Assembly: GCA_036345935.2 (NCBI GenBank)
Contig: JADWOT020001565.1
Span: forward strand, 304,690 to 368,689
Source: Taenia hydatigena
Taxonomy: Eukaryota > Platyhelminthes > Cestoda > Cyclophyllidea > Taeniidae
Length of the DNA: 64,000 nt
Direction of reading: 5' to 3'
A program made the translations under genes and the position numbers. Positions 1-9,163 of this stretch are shown here, piece after piece. Position 1 is the stretch's first letter. Each line of letters opens with the position of its first letter. A model generated the notes under the pieces. That model did no database searches, had not been told where the DNA came from, and was given only the letters and a program-made list of their open reading frames with translations.

Positions 1-249
1 CGCATCTATCTGCCTTCAACCCATTGAGTTTATTGTACTCCGCCGCAGAAGGGATAACTTGCGGCTGCTTCGCTTTGTCGTCGTCGTCAGGAGAAGGCTA
101 GTTTATTTGGACGAGCATCAACGACCTGCATGTGTGAGGACAAGTGGAAAGACTGATTGCACTACCATTTGTTGCGATAAGCACCAAAGTGCGGCTGCTA
201 CGTGTTCCTGATGGGTCCAGTATTTTATTTTAGAAATCGCCAATTGACG

Positions 250-720
250 ATTTGACGGCAGCAGAATGTAGCGTGTCCGTAGGCAAACAGTAAGATTACA
301 TTGCTTGACAATAAACAAAGGGCAAAGCTTGGTCTTGTGCTTCTTCACCATTACTTTCAAAGCAGCATTCTCATGAAAGTATCAATTGTTGTTCGTCCAT
401 CCCTAATCTGACCCTCTCTGCCCTCCATCTAAACACTTTATTGCAACAAATTGTAATCTTGGTGTTTAAGTCCAAATCCATGTTCTGCAAGGGGTCAGTG
501 TCTTCACTTGCGCCTGATGGGCGTTACTGTTTCACCGTGATTCGCGACCCTCAGTGGACTTGCATTTTCGCCTCTACTTGCCCTATCAAACCAAAAAAAG
601 AAGGATTTAAGGAACGTCTCTCACAGTTTCCATGGGATCAGGTAGGCCAGACACCTACTTCAGTTCACCGTACCTTGCATCCAGCCCTATTACTGTGCAA
701 ATTTAAACGTCTTCTTCGTG
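250..720 (+). repeat. Core-motif repeat family, left-end copy
   Basis: Colinear with 11180-11700 and, more weakly, 51060-51540. The shared landmarks are an AAGCTTG...TTCTT...CATTA block, a CTGACCCTC(A/T)CTG(T/C)CCTC block, GGTGTTTAAG(T/C), CCAAATCCATGTTCT, and GGTCAGGCACCCACTTCA-like ends. The 132-codon frame at 441-839 lies wholly inside it, is not preserved in the relatives, and is taken to be fortuitous. Confidence 0.75.
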
Positions 721-1735
721 GCAGGAGTGATATTGCAACAGTTCGCCAAGTCGTTATTATTTACAAAAGTGCAGCACCCTTCACTAGGTCTGCAACTAGA
801 ATTGTGTTTGAAGTTGCGCAGTGTAAAATCAGTTTGTAAAGTGTGACTCAGTGAAGCATGTGAATGTGAAATGTACAAGACCTATTTGTAGTCTATTCTA
901 CCACATCGCTGTTCGAGTCCCATTCGGAGGAATGAGAGGGAATCCTAATTCCTTCTCTCTGGCTTGGATAGCGATGAGCGGTTTGAGAAATGCAAATCTA
1001 ATTACAACTGTACAGAACAAGCTGTCTCCGCTACTCACAGCATTCAGTCAGGCGTAGTTGCCGTGAACACTTGTCTCAAATGATGTATTGGCGAGAAAAT
1101 AAGTAAGAATGTTTTGCCTTGGATGAGAAATTTTAATTTGCAGGATGGCTACGGTGACCAGTAAACATTGCGAAAGTTTGTCACGGAGCTACTTTCGGTA
1201 CTTGCATGGAGATGACAAGCAAGCGAACACGCAAATGGAGTGCTGGCAGTAGAGGGACAAGCCACGTACCTATCTCTGTGCGGGTGTGCATTTGAGAGGA
1301 ATAGCTAGGCGTGATAAATTGTTGCCAAATTCTCCTGCTAAAACATTCCCAAAATACTGCTGATTCTTGCACAACTTCAGCTTAGTTTGAACCTTCATTC
1401 CAAATCAGTGTTGTGCTTAAGATCACTCCCATCGCAAGCCTGAATGTCATCAGGGTGTTGTATAAAATGCTTAGTAGCCAGCCTAATCAGTGCGGTTTGC
1501 ATATGGCAGCAGAGAGTGGCTACTGCGCCACAAAGTCTAGAAGACAGTGGATGAGATTCGTAGTGACTTCAAAACGGCAATGTATTCTGCCTCTCTTCTG
1601 CCCATTTACTACATTCAAACCTCTTACAGAAAAGCAGTGTGACCATGACGATAGCCTACCAAAATGAGCTGGATGAGGTCCCACCATTCGCACCTAACGC
1701 CTTCTTATAGCTGAGGGAGAGCTGTCATTTGGCAT
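720..1735 (+). repeat. Dispersed repeat family A, copy 1
   Basis: Colinear with 33745-34690; the first part also matches 11700-11965 and 51540-51720. Landmarks are GGAGTGATATTGCAACAGTT, TCACTAGGTCTGCAACT, GAAATGTACAAGA, GGATAGCGATGAGCGG and TCTTCTGCCCATTT. On minus, the 3' part resembles the peptide seen at 63203-63442 (for example AIVMVTLLF against TTVMATRDL), so family A may include a decayed reverse transcriptase segment. Confidence 0.8.
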
Positions 1736-3325
1736 AAGTGCATGTTGAGCCGTTTTCAAGATTCGATGTTCTGAAGCAATGTTTGCGAGAATCGTTGGGT
1801 TGACAGAATCCATCGCCATCCGGGTATGCTGGCGGTTGAGGTGAGGCGATTGCGTGACCTTCGCACAAAACAGCGCGAATGGATGCATTCCCTTCTATCC
1901 CTTGAACTTCGGTACTACACTATTAGCTTTTCCACCTCTCATTCATGTCCTTGCATGTCTCATTCTACATCACATTTCTTATTTCATCCCTATGTCAATG
2001 GCGTTAGCATAATTAGTTTTCTCTTTAAAACAAATCAGAATCACTGACCTTCTGCCCCACGTGGCAATTAGTATATGCAACATCTTTGATTAGGGGAACT
2101 TGGTGAACACCTGAAGCAGCATTTCTGGCTGGGGATGGATTCTGTCAACACGGCAATACTCACAAGCATCGATTCGGTACATTCAATCTTGGAAATAACT
2201 CAACAGGTACTCGAGCAGAATGCTGTTCGCTGGCGCTTTATCTCTTGCCATCCAAAATCCACTTCGAATTGTATGACACTGCGTGAAGCAAGCGGAATTC
2301 CCCGCACCATTTTTAGCCCACAGTAATCAATTCTTTCCCTCACGGACCCGGGATTTACTTCCAAGGATGTTCTGCTGAGGTTTCTGCACGTCATTACACC
2401 ACATCAGATTGTAGTTATCACCATCCTGCCAAGCAATTTGGATGAAAAGACAGATGATTAGAAAGTGTTTGTCAAAACTATCGCGAGTTTTGATACATCT
2501 GATGATTGTCCACTGGTCGCTACGCCAGTGGATTGGCGACTGCATTGTGTGTCGAGGAGCGCGCACCTGGATACATCAATTTGAAGGAATTGTTGCGATC
2601 CGCTCCCTACGACCTACAGTTCAGGAGCACCACCGCTTCTTTCTACAGACGCTATTTTCCTCTGTGATTACCAGGTCAAATCTATTCCTCTTCTTTGGCG
2701 TAACGTTCTTTCCTTTTCTCGCTAATGTGGCGGCTTGTAAAACATTCAGTGTAGACTAGTTGTGAATAAAGTGGCTAGATGGCAGGCAGCAAGTGGTATT
2801 AGCGAATACGACAGTTTCGACCAGTGCGATGCAGTCCGAAGTATTCACTTCAACGTATGCATCATGACGACTGTACGCAGAACAGGCGGAAAATCAGTAA
2901 CAACTCTCCCTATCATAATGGCACAACGATGTCTTTGAACCGTCACTGCGTTTAGGCCTGCCAGGACATTGGGTAGGCCGACTAAATTAAAGCATTTAAA
3001 GCAGCAGTTCCCTTTATGCCTTAATTTCTTCATTCAAGAAATATCAAAGCAGGTGTTTGGAGACAAATAATTACCAGGGCTGATGATCAGAAGCCACGGC
3101 TGTCCCCATTTGTGGCATTTTACAACGAGAAAGCGTTGCACCACAATTAGATATCGCGCAGTCCACGTATTTAAGTCGCGGGTTGAAGGCGTGATTAAAT
3201 TTAGGCGACGGGCAAAGGCACAATATGTAGGCATTGTGATGGGATCAGTCTAATCCCTCTCACAAAGGTCGTGTTCTTTGGTCCTTGTCGTTCCCGTCAC
3301 GCTAGGCATCGGTGCGCACATCCCT
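1735..3325 (+). repeat. Dispersed repeat family B, copy 1, with internal inverted repeat
   Basis: Colinear with 23036-24465 and in part with 13240-13900 and 61405-62040. It contains a roughly 95-base inverted repeat: the reverse complement of 1735-1829 matches 2132-2228 at about seven in ten bases, both reading GATGGATTCTGTCAAC at the outer end. Read outward from the loop, each arm can be translated as MDSVNxxILxxI. Between the arms is the landmark GAGGCGATTGCGTGACCTTC. No transposase-like frame is seen. Confidence 0.8.
2840..3010 (+). repeat. Short repeat shared with 4710-4925
   Basis: TATTCACTTCAACGTATGCAT, GATGTCTTTGAACCGTCACT, CTGCCAGGACATTGG and GACTAAATTAAAGCATTTAA recur in order at 4715-4915. 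It sits at the end of family B in one place and before family D in the other. Confidence 0.55.
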
Positions 3326-3759
3326 CGGTGATGCCAGACTTCAGTTCTCTGTTCCATTAGGCATTTGCACCACGAGTCGATCAATGCTAAGGATTCCACC
3401 GCATTGAGCTACTACGTGTCTGGCAATGAAGATCGCTTATTTGTTTTTTGGAGATTGTGTACCCGATGTTTGACAGAAGTTTATGTTGCAAAACGCGCAA
3501 TGGAAAAATGAATGCCTGAGCTTTGTCAAAATCAAGAACATTAAGTTAGTATCTTTTGTGACGCACACTTATAAGTTGTCAGCTTAGCGTTTCTTTGAGC
3601 CCACAGATTATGATTGGCATCTGTGAGCGGAGGTCTACTGCACAAGTTGATGTGACTAGCCTGCTCAGCCCATGTGGGATGTCCAAAGGCATGGTGGTAG
3701 GGCAGCAACTTTTGTTGGAACTCAACTACTCTCCGCCAATCCTCGCAGCCCGACTATGG

Positions 3760-4630
3760 ACATGACACTACAATTACCGAATCCGATCGATTTCACAAAG
3801 ACGTAGGGACACCGCAGTAGTAACTATGACGACTTCTGTTTTATAAAAGTAGCCTCTCTTCAAATGCGACTGATATTGCTGCAAACACTGATGCCATCAA
3901 AAGCCTTTTCATCACGTTATGTGCTATTTATCCTACCTGACAATTGGATGCCACTCTAATGCTGTGCGAACCCTCAAATTTCAATTTATGTAAAGCCTTA
4001 CTCATTGTCAATTGTTAGAAGCGATAATTCACCCAAACGAATAAGCATGGCTTTGGACTAACAAAATGTCTTGGTGCTTTGGGGACAAATATCTATAATG
4101 CGGTGGAGGCGTGGGAACCACGACAATGGCACGTTACGTCGAACAGGGTTTGAGGCCCATTCAACTCCCTTCTGTTATCACAGCCGTGGAATTGGATGGA
4201 ATTAGCACGTCAGAATTGTGTGTGCGTGTACTGCGTGTTGGTCAACAGCTAATGTGTCAGTAGGTCGCGTTAATCGCATCCAGCTGCAAAATTAAAGCAG
4301 CCATTCAAAATTAAAATAATTTGAGTTACTCGCTAAACAGAATGCAAATGTTATCCTTGATAGACCTTAGGTGCATGGGGTGCAGAAGTGAGCGCTAAAG
4401 CCTTACACCTCTTGTTTGCTTGGACCACATGAGAAAGGATTGGTTGTAGTTAAATGTAGTTGTGATTAGCCTAGACAGGAATTCTGCCCACATGTTTGGC
4501 AGAGAAGACCAGCAGCTCTGATATCAACTTGCATTGTAAGATGTTTAGCTTCTCAAGGGATAAGGATCAGGAATCACTTCTGTCTATGGGCTACAACATC
4601 CCCATTTCGCAACCACACCTATACTTACAT
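3760..4630 (+). repeat. Dispersed repeat family C, copy 1
   Basis: Colinear with 58310-59075: ACCGCAGTAGTAACTATGAC, CAAACGAATAAGCATGGCTT, GGAGGCGTGGGAACCACGAC, GATAGACCTTAGGTGCATGG, AATTCTGCCCACATGTTTGG. A fragment also lies at 25605-25900, inside a different family. On minus the partner copy has a longer open frame; here that frame is broken. Confidence 0.75.
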
Positions 4631-4709
4631 GAAATGGGTCAAAGATTTGGTTGCTGCAACGTCTTCTATGCGCAAATTCCTTACTGTTCCTTGCTTCACC
4701 GCCTGTTTT

Positions 4710-4925
4710 AGCAAATATTTACTTCAACTTATGCATTAGGACCGCTGTATGCAAAGCACGCGAAAGAGCATTAGCACAATGGAATAAGCATTACAAGCAT
4801 TGCGTCGCAAACCGCTTCTGTTTAATGCATGCGTGTTCATTCGATGTCTCTGAACCATCACCGTGGTTGGACCTGCCATGGCAGTGACTAGATGAACCAA
4901 ACTAAATTATTTAAATCAGCAGTCA
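4710..4925 (+). repeat. Short repeat shared with 2840-3010
   Basis: Partner of 2840-3010 with a few tens of extra bases, and landmarks TATTTACTTCAACTTATGCA and CTAAATTATTTAAATCAGCA. No gene. Confidence 0.55.
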
Positions 4926-4929
4926 TCTC

Positions 4930-6210
4930 CACACTCTCGCATTCAGTAAAAATGTTTATAAGCATATCGCCGATCTGAAGCTTTTGTCGAACCATTTGCA
5001 AAACGCAGCTTTGGCCCAGAATTTAGAGATGTGACTAACATGACCATTCTATTTAAGGTCATAGGGGAAAGAGAACCAGTTTAGAATGGCCTCAGCTAGT
5101 GTCCGCCTCTTTTATCAGCCTATACATGGACATGCCATCACGATTAAAAGGAACAAACTGTCCCACAAGGAGTGGTGTTCCTTTGACCACTGATAGCATT
5201 TTTAGCTTAAAAAATAAGGTATCGCTCGAATACCGTGGAAACCTCCAATTACAATTTGCATGCCCATTTCTCAATTGATCAACGCTTTGAAACGAGGATC
5301 TGTCCGGGCAATTTAGCATGACTAGGAACTAAAAATATTGTTGTGCACTAAGTTTGAGCGTCCGTGGGTGTCAATGCTATTGTTAAGGGAAAGTTGGTAA
5401 TCGGGCAGGGGCATGGGAAATCACAGGTGGGAGTGTACCATTTGGCGGAAGAATTGGCTAAAGGCTGGATCATGAGTCCACCAACGTCACCGCGGACCTT
5501 ACCTGCTTGGTCTGCACCCAAGTTGGTGGTCCCCATTATGAATTCTTTGAGTAGAGTCAGGAATCTCGTAATGGGCAACATGATGAATTATTTTAATGTG
5601 AATAGCCGTTGATTTTCCTTCTACAATGTGATCAGGATAAATGTACGTGCAAATCAATTTTGGACAGATTGATGCGGTGCTGCTCACAAATGACGTTGTG
5701 GATCGCCCGAAGGTAACACTCTATAGGACTCCAAGTGTGTCCGCATCTCAGACATAAATATAGAAGTATAAGGGAAACGCGCCTTGTACCTCAAACTTAC
5801 TTTCGATTTGAGGGTTAAACTCTACTGGAGAGGGATTATAAACTGCCTTGTACAGTAGGTGTGACTGATATCAGAATAAGGCTAACTGAGTTGATGAACC
5901 TTCCATGTACCCACCACTTTAGATAGCTCCATTTACGATTAGCCAAAATTTCAGTCTTTTCTGCTAAGCACAGCAAAGCGCATTCCATTTTGTAAACGAA
6001 GCAATAAGCCCACATTGCTTCAAATAAACGAAAAAGGGAATTGTTGTTTGTCATCTAAATTTGCTACCATTGAAAACTTACTCCCGAATCAAGCGGATGT
6101 TGAAAGTGTAGAAGCTAAAAATGTTTTGTTCCGTGGCAAATCTTCAGCTCCAGCCAAGTCAAGACTTCAAATGCATGCTACTGTGCGGGTCAGGAGATAA
6201 GAGTGCCTCA
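4930..6210 (+). repeat. Dispersed repeat family D, copy 1
   Basis: Matches 25080-25600 and 26238-27035. Landmarks are GATCTGAAGCTTTTGTC, CATGACCATTCTATTT, TGGAGGTTTCCACGGTATTC on minus, and GCTAAAGGCTGGATCATGAG. It stops abruptly at GTGCCTCA followed by the ambiguous base, whereas the other copy continues CTTGCCCTTG. On minus there is an exon-like frame ending in a strong donor at 5503/5502 (see the separate entry). Confidence 0.85.
5504..5581 (-). pseudogene. Exon-like minus-strand frame in family D with consensus donor
   Basis: Reading minus from 5581, the frame gives LTLLKEFIMGTTNLGADQA and reaches CAAGCAG/GTAAGG at 5503/5502, a near-perfect 5' splice site. The other family D copy (26393-26316) keeps KEFIMETTNLGADQ and the site as CAG/GTAAGA. 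In the third copy (about 54750) the GT has become GC. I do not recognise the peptide. The plus strand is also open here (VYHLVEELAKGWIMSPPTSP), so strand choice rests on the donor. Confidence 0.3.
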
Positions 6211-6653
6211 NGCAGTAGGTCACTGAACTTTGCGTTGCATGGCTCACATTTGCCATACTTCATGCCTGGAAGGGGTATTTATTTTTCCCAGAACTATTTA
6301 AGTCGCGTATAACACCAAAGCGGTTCAATGGTAGGTTGCTTAAGAGATCCTAGCAAGCAGTAATTTTGCATACATAATGCGGGATTTAATTACGTTTGAT
6401 CATGACTTTATCAAGAAGTTGGAACTCACAATGAAATAAGCTTTTTTCCATGTCAAAAGGTAAGGCTTTTAACTAAAACATTGACTAGCGCTCATTTGTT
6501 CAAATTTTTCTAACGACTCATAGCCTAGAATTTCGTAAATAACAATTTTGCTTGTTCGGATTAGTGATTAGAACAGTCTTTAATGCTCTGTTCGGCTTAG
6601 ATGCGGTGCATTGAAATTATTTTTTTCTAATCTGATCCAGAGAATGCGGAGCC

Positions 6654-7148
6654 ATGTACAGAAGGCTTGAGTTATGCAAAAGTTTGAACTTTTCAAATCA
6701 TTTACCATTGCGTCCCTACTCTGTTTCCCTTGTATGGTTATTTGGTCCTTCACTTCACCACTTTGACTCTGCCATCAACTCTTTCAACATCAACTATCTA
6801 ATAACGCACCGTGTTGTGCGTCCAACTTTAATTGTCTTCAAGGCTGTGGCTAGAATTGACAAAACGGTTGCGGCTTATTTTTCACTCCTTGGTTGTTTAG
6901 GATCTATTAATGTAGGCTTATGCGAATTGCTTGGTCCACAGTTGCCAAAAAAGCTAAGAATAACCGGGGTAATTTATTCCAGAAATTATCCGTCTACAGA
7001 CATTGGTGCCGCAAATGGTAATCAGAAGGTCACTACGGTAAGAGCAGATCAGGAGCGCTACCCTCGCCTCCCTCGAGTGCTGGGACATAGCGATTGGTTG
7101 AAGCTTGCATATAACCCATTACCAACGCCCTTCTACGACTGCCTTTAG
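6654..7148 (+). CDS. 164-codon open frame inside repeat copy 1, unrecognised
   Basis: The longest clean frame in the 2.95 kb repeat, beginning MYRRLELCKSLNFSNHLPLR and ending PFYDCL. I recognise no domain; there is a mildly hydrophobic middle with no clear signal peptide. The frame is preserved at 19832-20326, but the four substitutions between copies all change amino acids (V to F in HRVVRP; LAY to AAH near the C-terminus), which gives no sign of protein-level constraint. It may be a chance frame. A good splice donor (ACG/GTAAGAG) lies inside it near 7036, so parts could instead be intronic. Confidence 0.25.
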   Translation: MYRRLELCKSLNFSNHLPLRPYSVSLVWLFGPSLHHFDSAINSFNINYLITHRVVRPTLIVFKAVARIDKTVAAYFSLLGCLGSINVGLCELLGPQLPKKLRITGVIYSRNYPSTDIGAANGNQKVTTVRADQERYPRLPRVLGHSDWLKLAYNPLPTPFYDCL

Positions 7149-7647
7149 GCGCTATCAGTAACCCCAAGTCCTGCTGTATGCATTGTATCCATTCCACTCG
7201 AGTACCACATCTTCTCTCGACTTTGAGATAGCTTCAGAAAATCTCTAATCATAATAATAATAACAACAACTCTTATTTGTTTAAAATATTACGTTTCCGC
7301 TTTTCCAAACATTGTTTACTCCTTGTACTCCATTCAAACACAGCCATACTTTGTTTTTGACGAATCTCTGCCTAGCCATGGCGAAATCACGACTTAATTA
7401 GTTTTAACTGCCTTTAAGTTAGATGGTGCACCGAGAAAATAACTTGTCTATTGAGTTTCGGGATGGAACTTATTATTTTTAACAACAGAGTAACAAACCA
7501 AGGCATGAGTTAGTCAAGGCGACTTATGAGCAGCTATCACCGAGTTTTCCTTTGCTCAAAGATTTCTAATATATCAAATCCGTCACGGGTTGTGTCACTA
7601 GCACCCCGTTCTGGCTGTTGCGAATTATAAGGGGTTGACTTTTTCAG

Positions 7648-7891
7648 GTTGCACTGTTTTGAGTGGCGCGACGCGACCGTCGATCAGCGTGACAAATGGA
7701 AGGAATGTCAAGACTTCCTACCGCCTGTGTCAGAGCATTATATTTCCTTTGGCTGCATAAGTTTGTTTAGACGGTTCATAAGCCGGATCATTCCTTTCTT
7801 CCATTGTTCAATCAGGTTCAAGAGGGCCGTGAAGTCTTCTCATGGAAACACTTGGCCAAGCAGCCAATCTTTGAGGTACTATATGACCTGA
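7648..7891 (+). pseudogene. Exon-like frame after a TTTTTCAG acceptor, unrecognised
   Basis: A clear 3' splice site (CTTTTTCAG) ends at 7647 and is followed by a frame reading LHCFEWRDATVDQRDKWKEC and onward. Its residue content, rich in charged residues with paired Trp and Cys, looks like real protein. A possible phase-0 donor (CCT/GTGTCA, about 7728) would join it to the frame at 7816. I do not know the family. In the second repeat copy (from 20825) the same frame is cut by a TAG near 20941, so at least that copy is dead. Confidence 0.35.
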
Positions 7892-8143
7892 CGAACCCTA
7901 ATCAGAAATCACTAGGTGAGGTGAGGGTGCTCATATAATTTGGAAGATTTAATTCACTGGTATGATCAAAATGTTTTCCGCCACAATGTCCACTTTTTAA
8001 AAAATTTCGTTGCCGAAGTGGATAAGCTAGTAGATGAATATCACTTGCTGCTATGTCGACAAGCGACGCATCAAACAGACAATAATTCTCACGCCAGATG
8101 GGTCACTCTTTCGCATCGATCATATTTCTACATAAATTCTTGA
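7816..8143 (+). pseudogene. Two-exon protein-like segment with a 31-nt intron
   Basis: After an acceptor CAATCAG at 7815, the frame reads VQEGREVFSWKHLAKQPIFE then VLYDLTNPNQKSL. At 7915/7916 there is a donor CTAG/GTGAGG, and at 7946/7947 an acceptor GGAAG/AT. Removing these 31 bases fuses the frame in phase into KSLDLIHWYDQNVFRHNV, then HFLKNFVAEVDKLVDEYHLL and so on to a stop at 8141. Very short introns of this kind are frequent in flatworms. The two halves look like one protein, but I cannot name it. In copy 2 (20992-21317) the first half is identical, while the second is broken by a one-base deletion in a T run. Confidence 0.4.
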
Positions 8144-8735
8144 AGAAGGGTCTCTACAAATGCATTTTTTATCTTAGGCTTTTAGAAATAAAGCCGAATC
8201 TTTCAATTTTAGCACCGATCACTAAACTTTTAGATCCTTTGGCACCATGATTTCAATCAGCGCTTGGCACGGCTATTTTCCAAGTAAATGACCCGGACCG
8301 TAGCGTCTCGAGGCTCCCTCGAAGGCAAAAGAAGGCGGAATGGACAGAGGGAAAAGAGCTGCTGGCATGGCCCGGATGCCAGCCTACGCAGCTGGGGCAA
8401 TACGGTCACCTCTGTAGCCTTGACTGAAATCGGTAGTACCAACAAACAAAGTACTACACGGACAGCAGTCTGCCCCTTGCTGCACTTTGTCCTGTTACCA
8501 ATTTAGTCGATAGCTTTAAAGAACAAACACTCTTTTAGCACCGGTAGAAGTAAATGCAAAATATAACTTATTAGCTTAGTCTCGTACAGGTCCTGCTCAA
8601 ATAGTTTTACTTCTCTCGTTAAAAACATGATAGCCTATTTGGATCTGTCTAAGCTTCCAATTCATAAAAAGTGCTAATCAAATAGCCTCTACACAGAGAG
8701 TTACGCGATAGTGGAATGGCACAATACCGCCTCCC

Positions 8736-8987
8736 TTGGGCTCAAGAGCAGGAGAACAAATGGGCGATGACAGAGACGGAAGACGGACAAAACTAATGCG
8801 TTATCAATTAAGCCGTTTCTTGGAAGATCCCTTTGATAGTAGTGACAGCAACCTCTCCAAGTCTCTAAAGGAGTTTTGCCAGAATATTTTACGTGACTGG
8901 GTAAAAATAACTAAAAATCGTCATTTTTGTCAGAGCAATTTGTTGGTGAATCGCCTTATAAGTTTGGGTGACATTCAAGTAAAATGA
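8736..8987 (+). CDS. Protein-like frame at the 3' part of repeat copy 1
   Basis: The best part reads KLMRYQLSRFLEDPFDSSDS, then NLSKSLKEFCQNILRDWVKI and ends GDIQVK. It is helical and charged, with no domain I can name. Copy 2 (21935-22162) keeps the frame, with three residue changes and one silent change over 75 codons. The N-terminal start is arbitrary, since no start codon is well supported; it may be an internal or last exon. A third, decayed relative at about 12610-12660 still shows the TGAGTAAAAATAACT end but has lost the frame. Confidence 0.35.
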   Translation: MGSRAGEQMGDDRDGRRTKLMRYQLSRFLEDPFDSSDSNLSKSLKEFCQNILRDWVKITKNRHFCQSNLLVNRLISLGDIQVK

Positions 8988-9163
8988 AACTAAGCTTCTC
9001 GTTTAGTGGAATTACTGCTTGATTGCTGATCCACCTTGAGTACCCAAAATGGTGAACAGCGTACCATTGCTTTGAATTTCCTGCTTTCCGTATACGAGAG
9101 GGCACGCAATCCATGGGATGGTATATGCGTTACCGACGCTATAAAGGATTGGCAATAGGGCGG

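Larger units (their letters stand above)
6212..9163 (+). repeat. 2.95 kb direct repeat, copy 1
   Basis: This block matches 19390-22338 base for base with only scattered substitutions and small indels. For example, a 495-base frame inside it differs at four positions. Its left edge falls immediately after the only ambiguous base of the window (6211). Its right edge ends in the shared string ATAGGGCGG, after which the two copies differ. It contains several protein-like frames (listed separately), a short ATA/ACA microsatellite near 7250 that is one unit longer than in copy 2, and no terminal inverted repeats or long terminal repeats that I can see. Part of it recurs in badly decayed form at 12280-12660. 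It is either a recent duplication or an assembly duplication. Confidence 0.95.

Noticed and set aside
441..839. 132-codon plus frame
   Set aside because: Lies inside a repeat; the relatives at 11.4 and 51.2 kb do not keep the frame.
905..925. B-box-like TGTTCGAGTCC in family A, hinting at a tRNA-derived SINE
   Set aside because: No A box or tRNA-like fold upstream, and the other copies have lost the motif (TGTTTGAGTCC, GATTCGAGTTC).
6654..7148. Treating the 164-codon frame as a proven gene because it is open in both copies
   Set aside because: The copies are so recent that an open frame is expected by descent; all four differences change amino acids.
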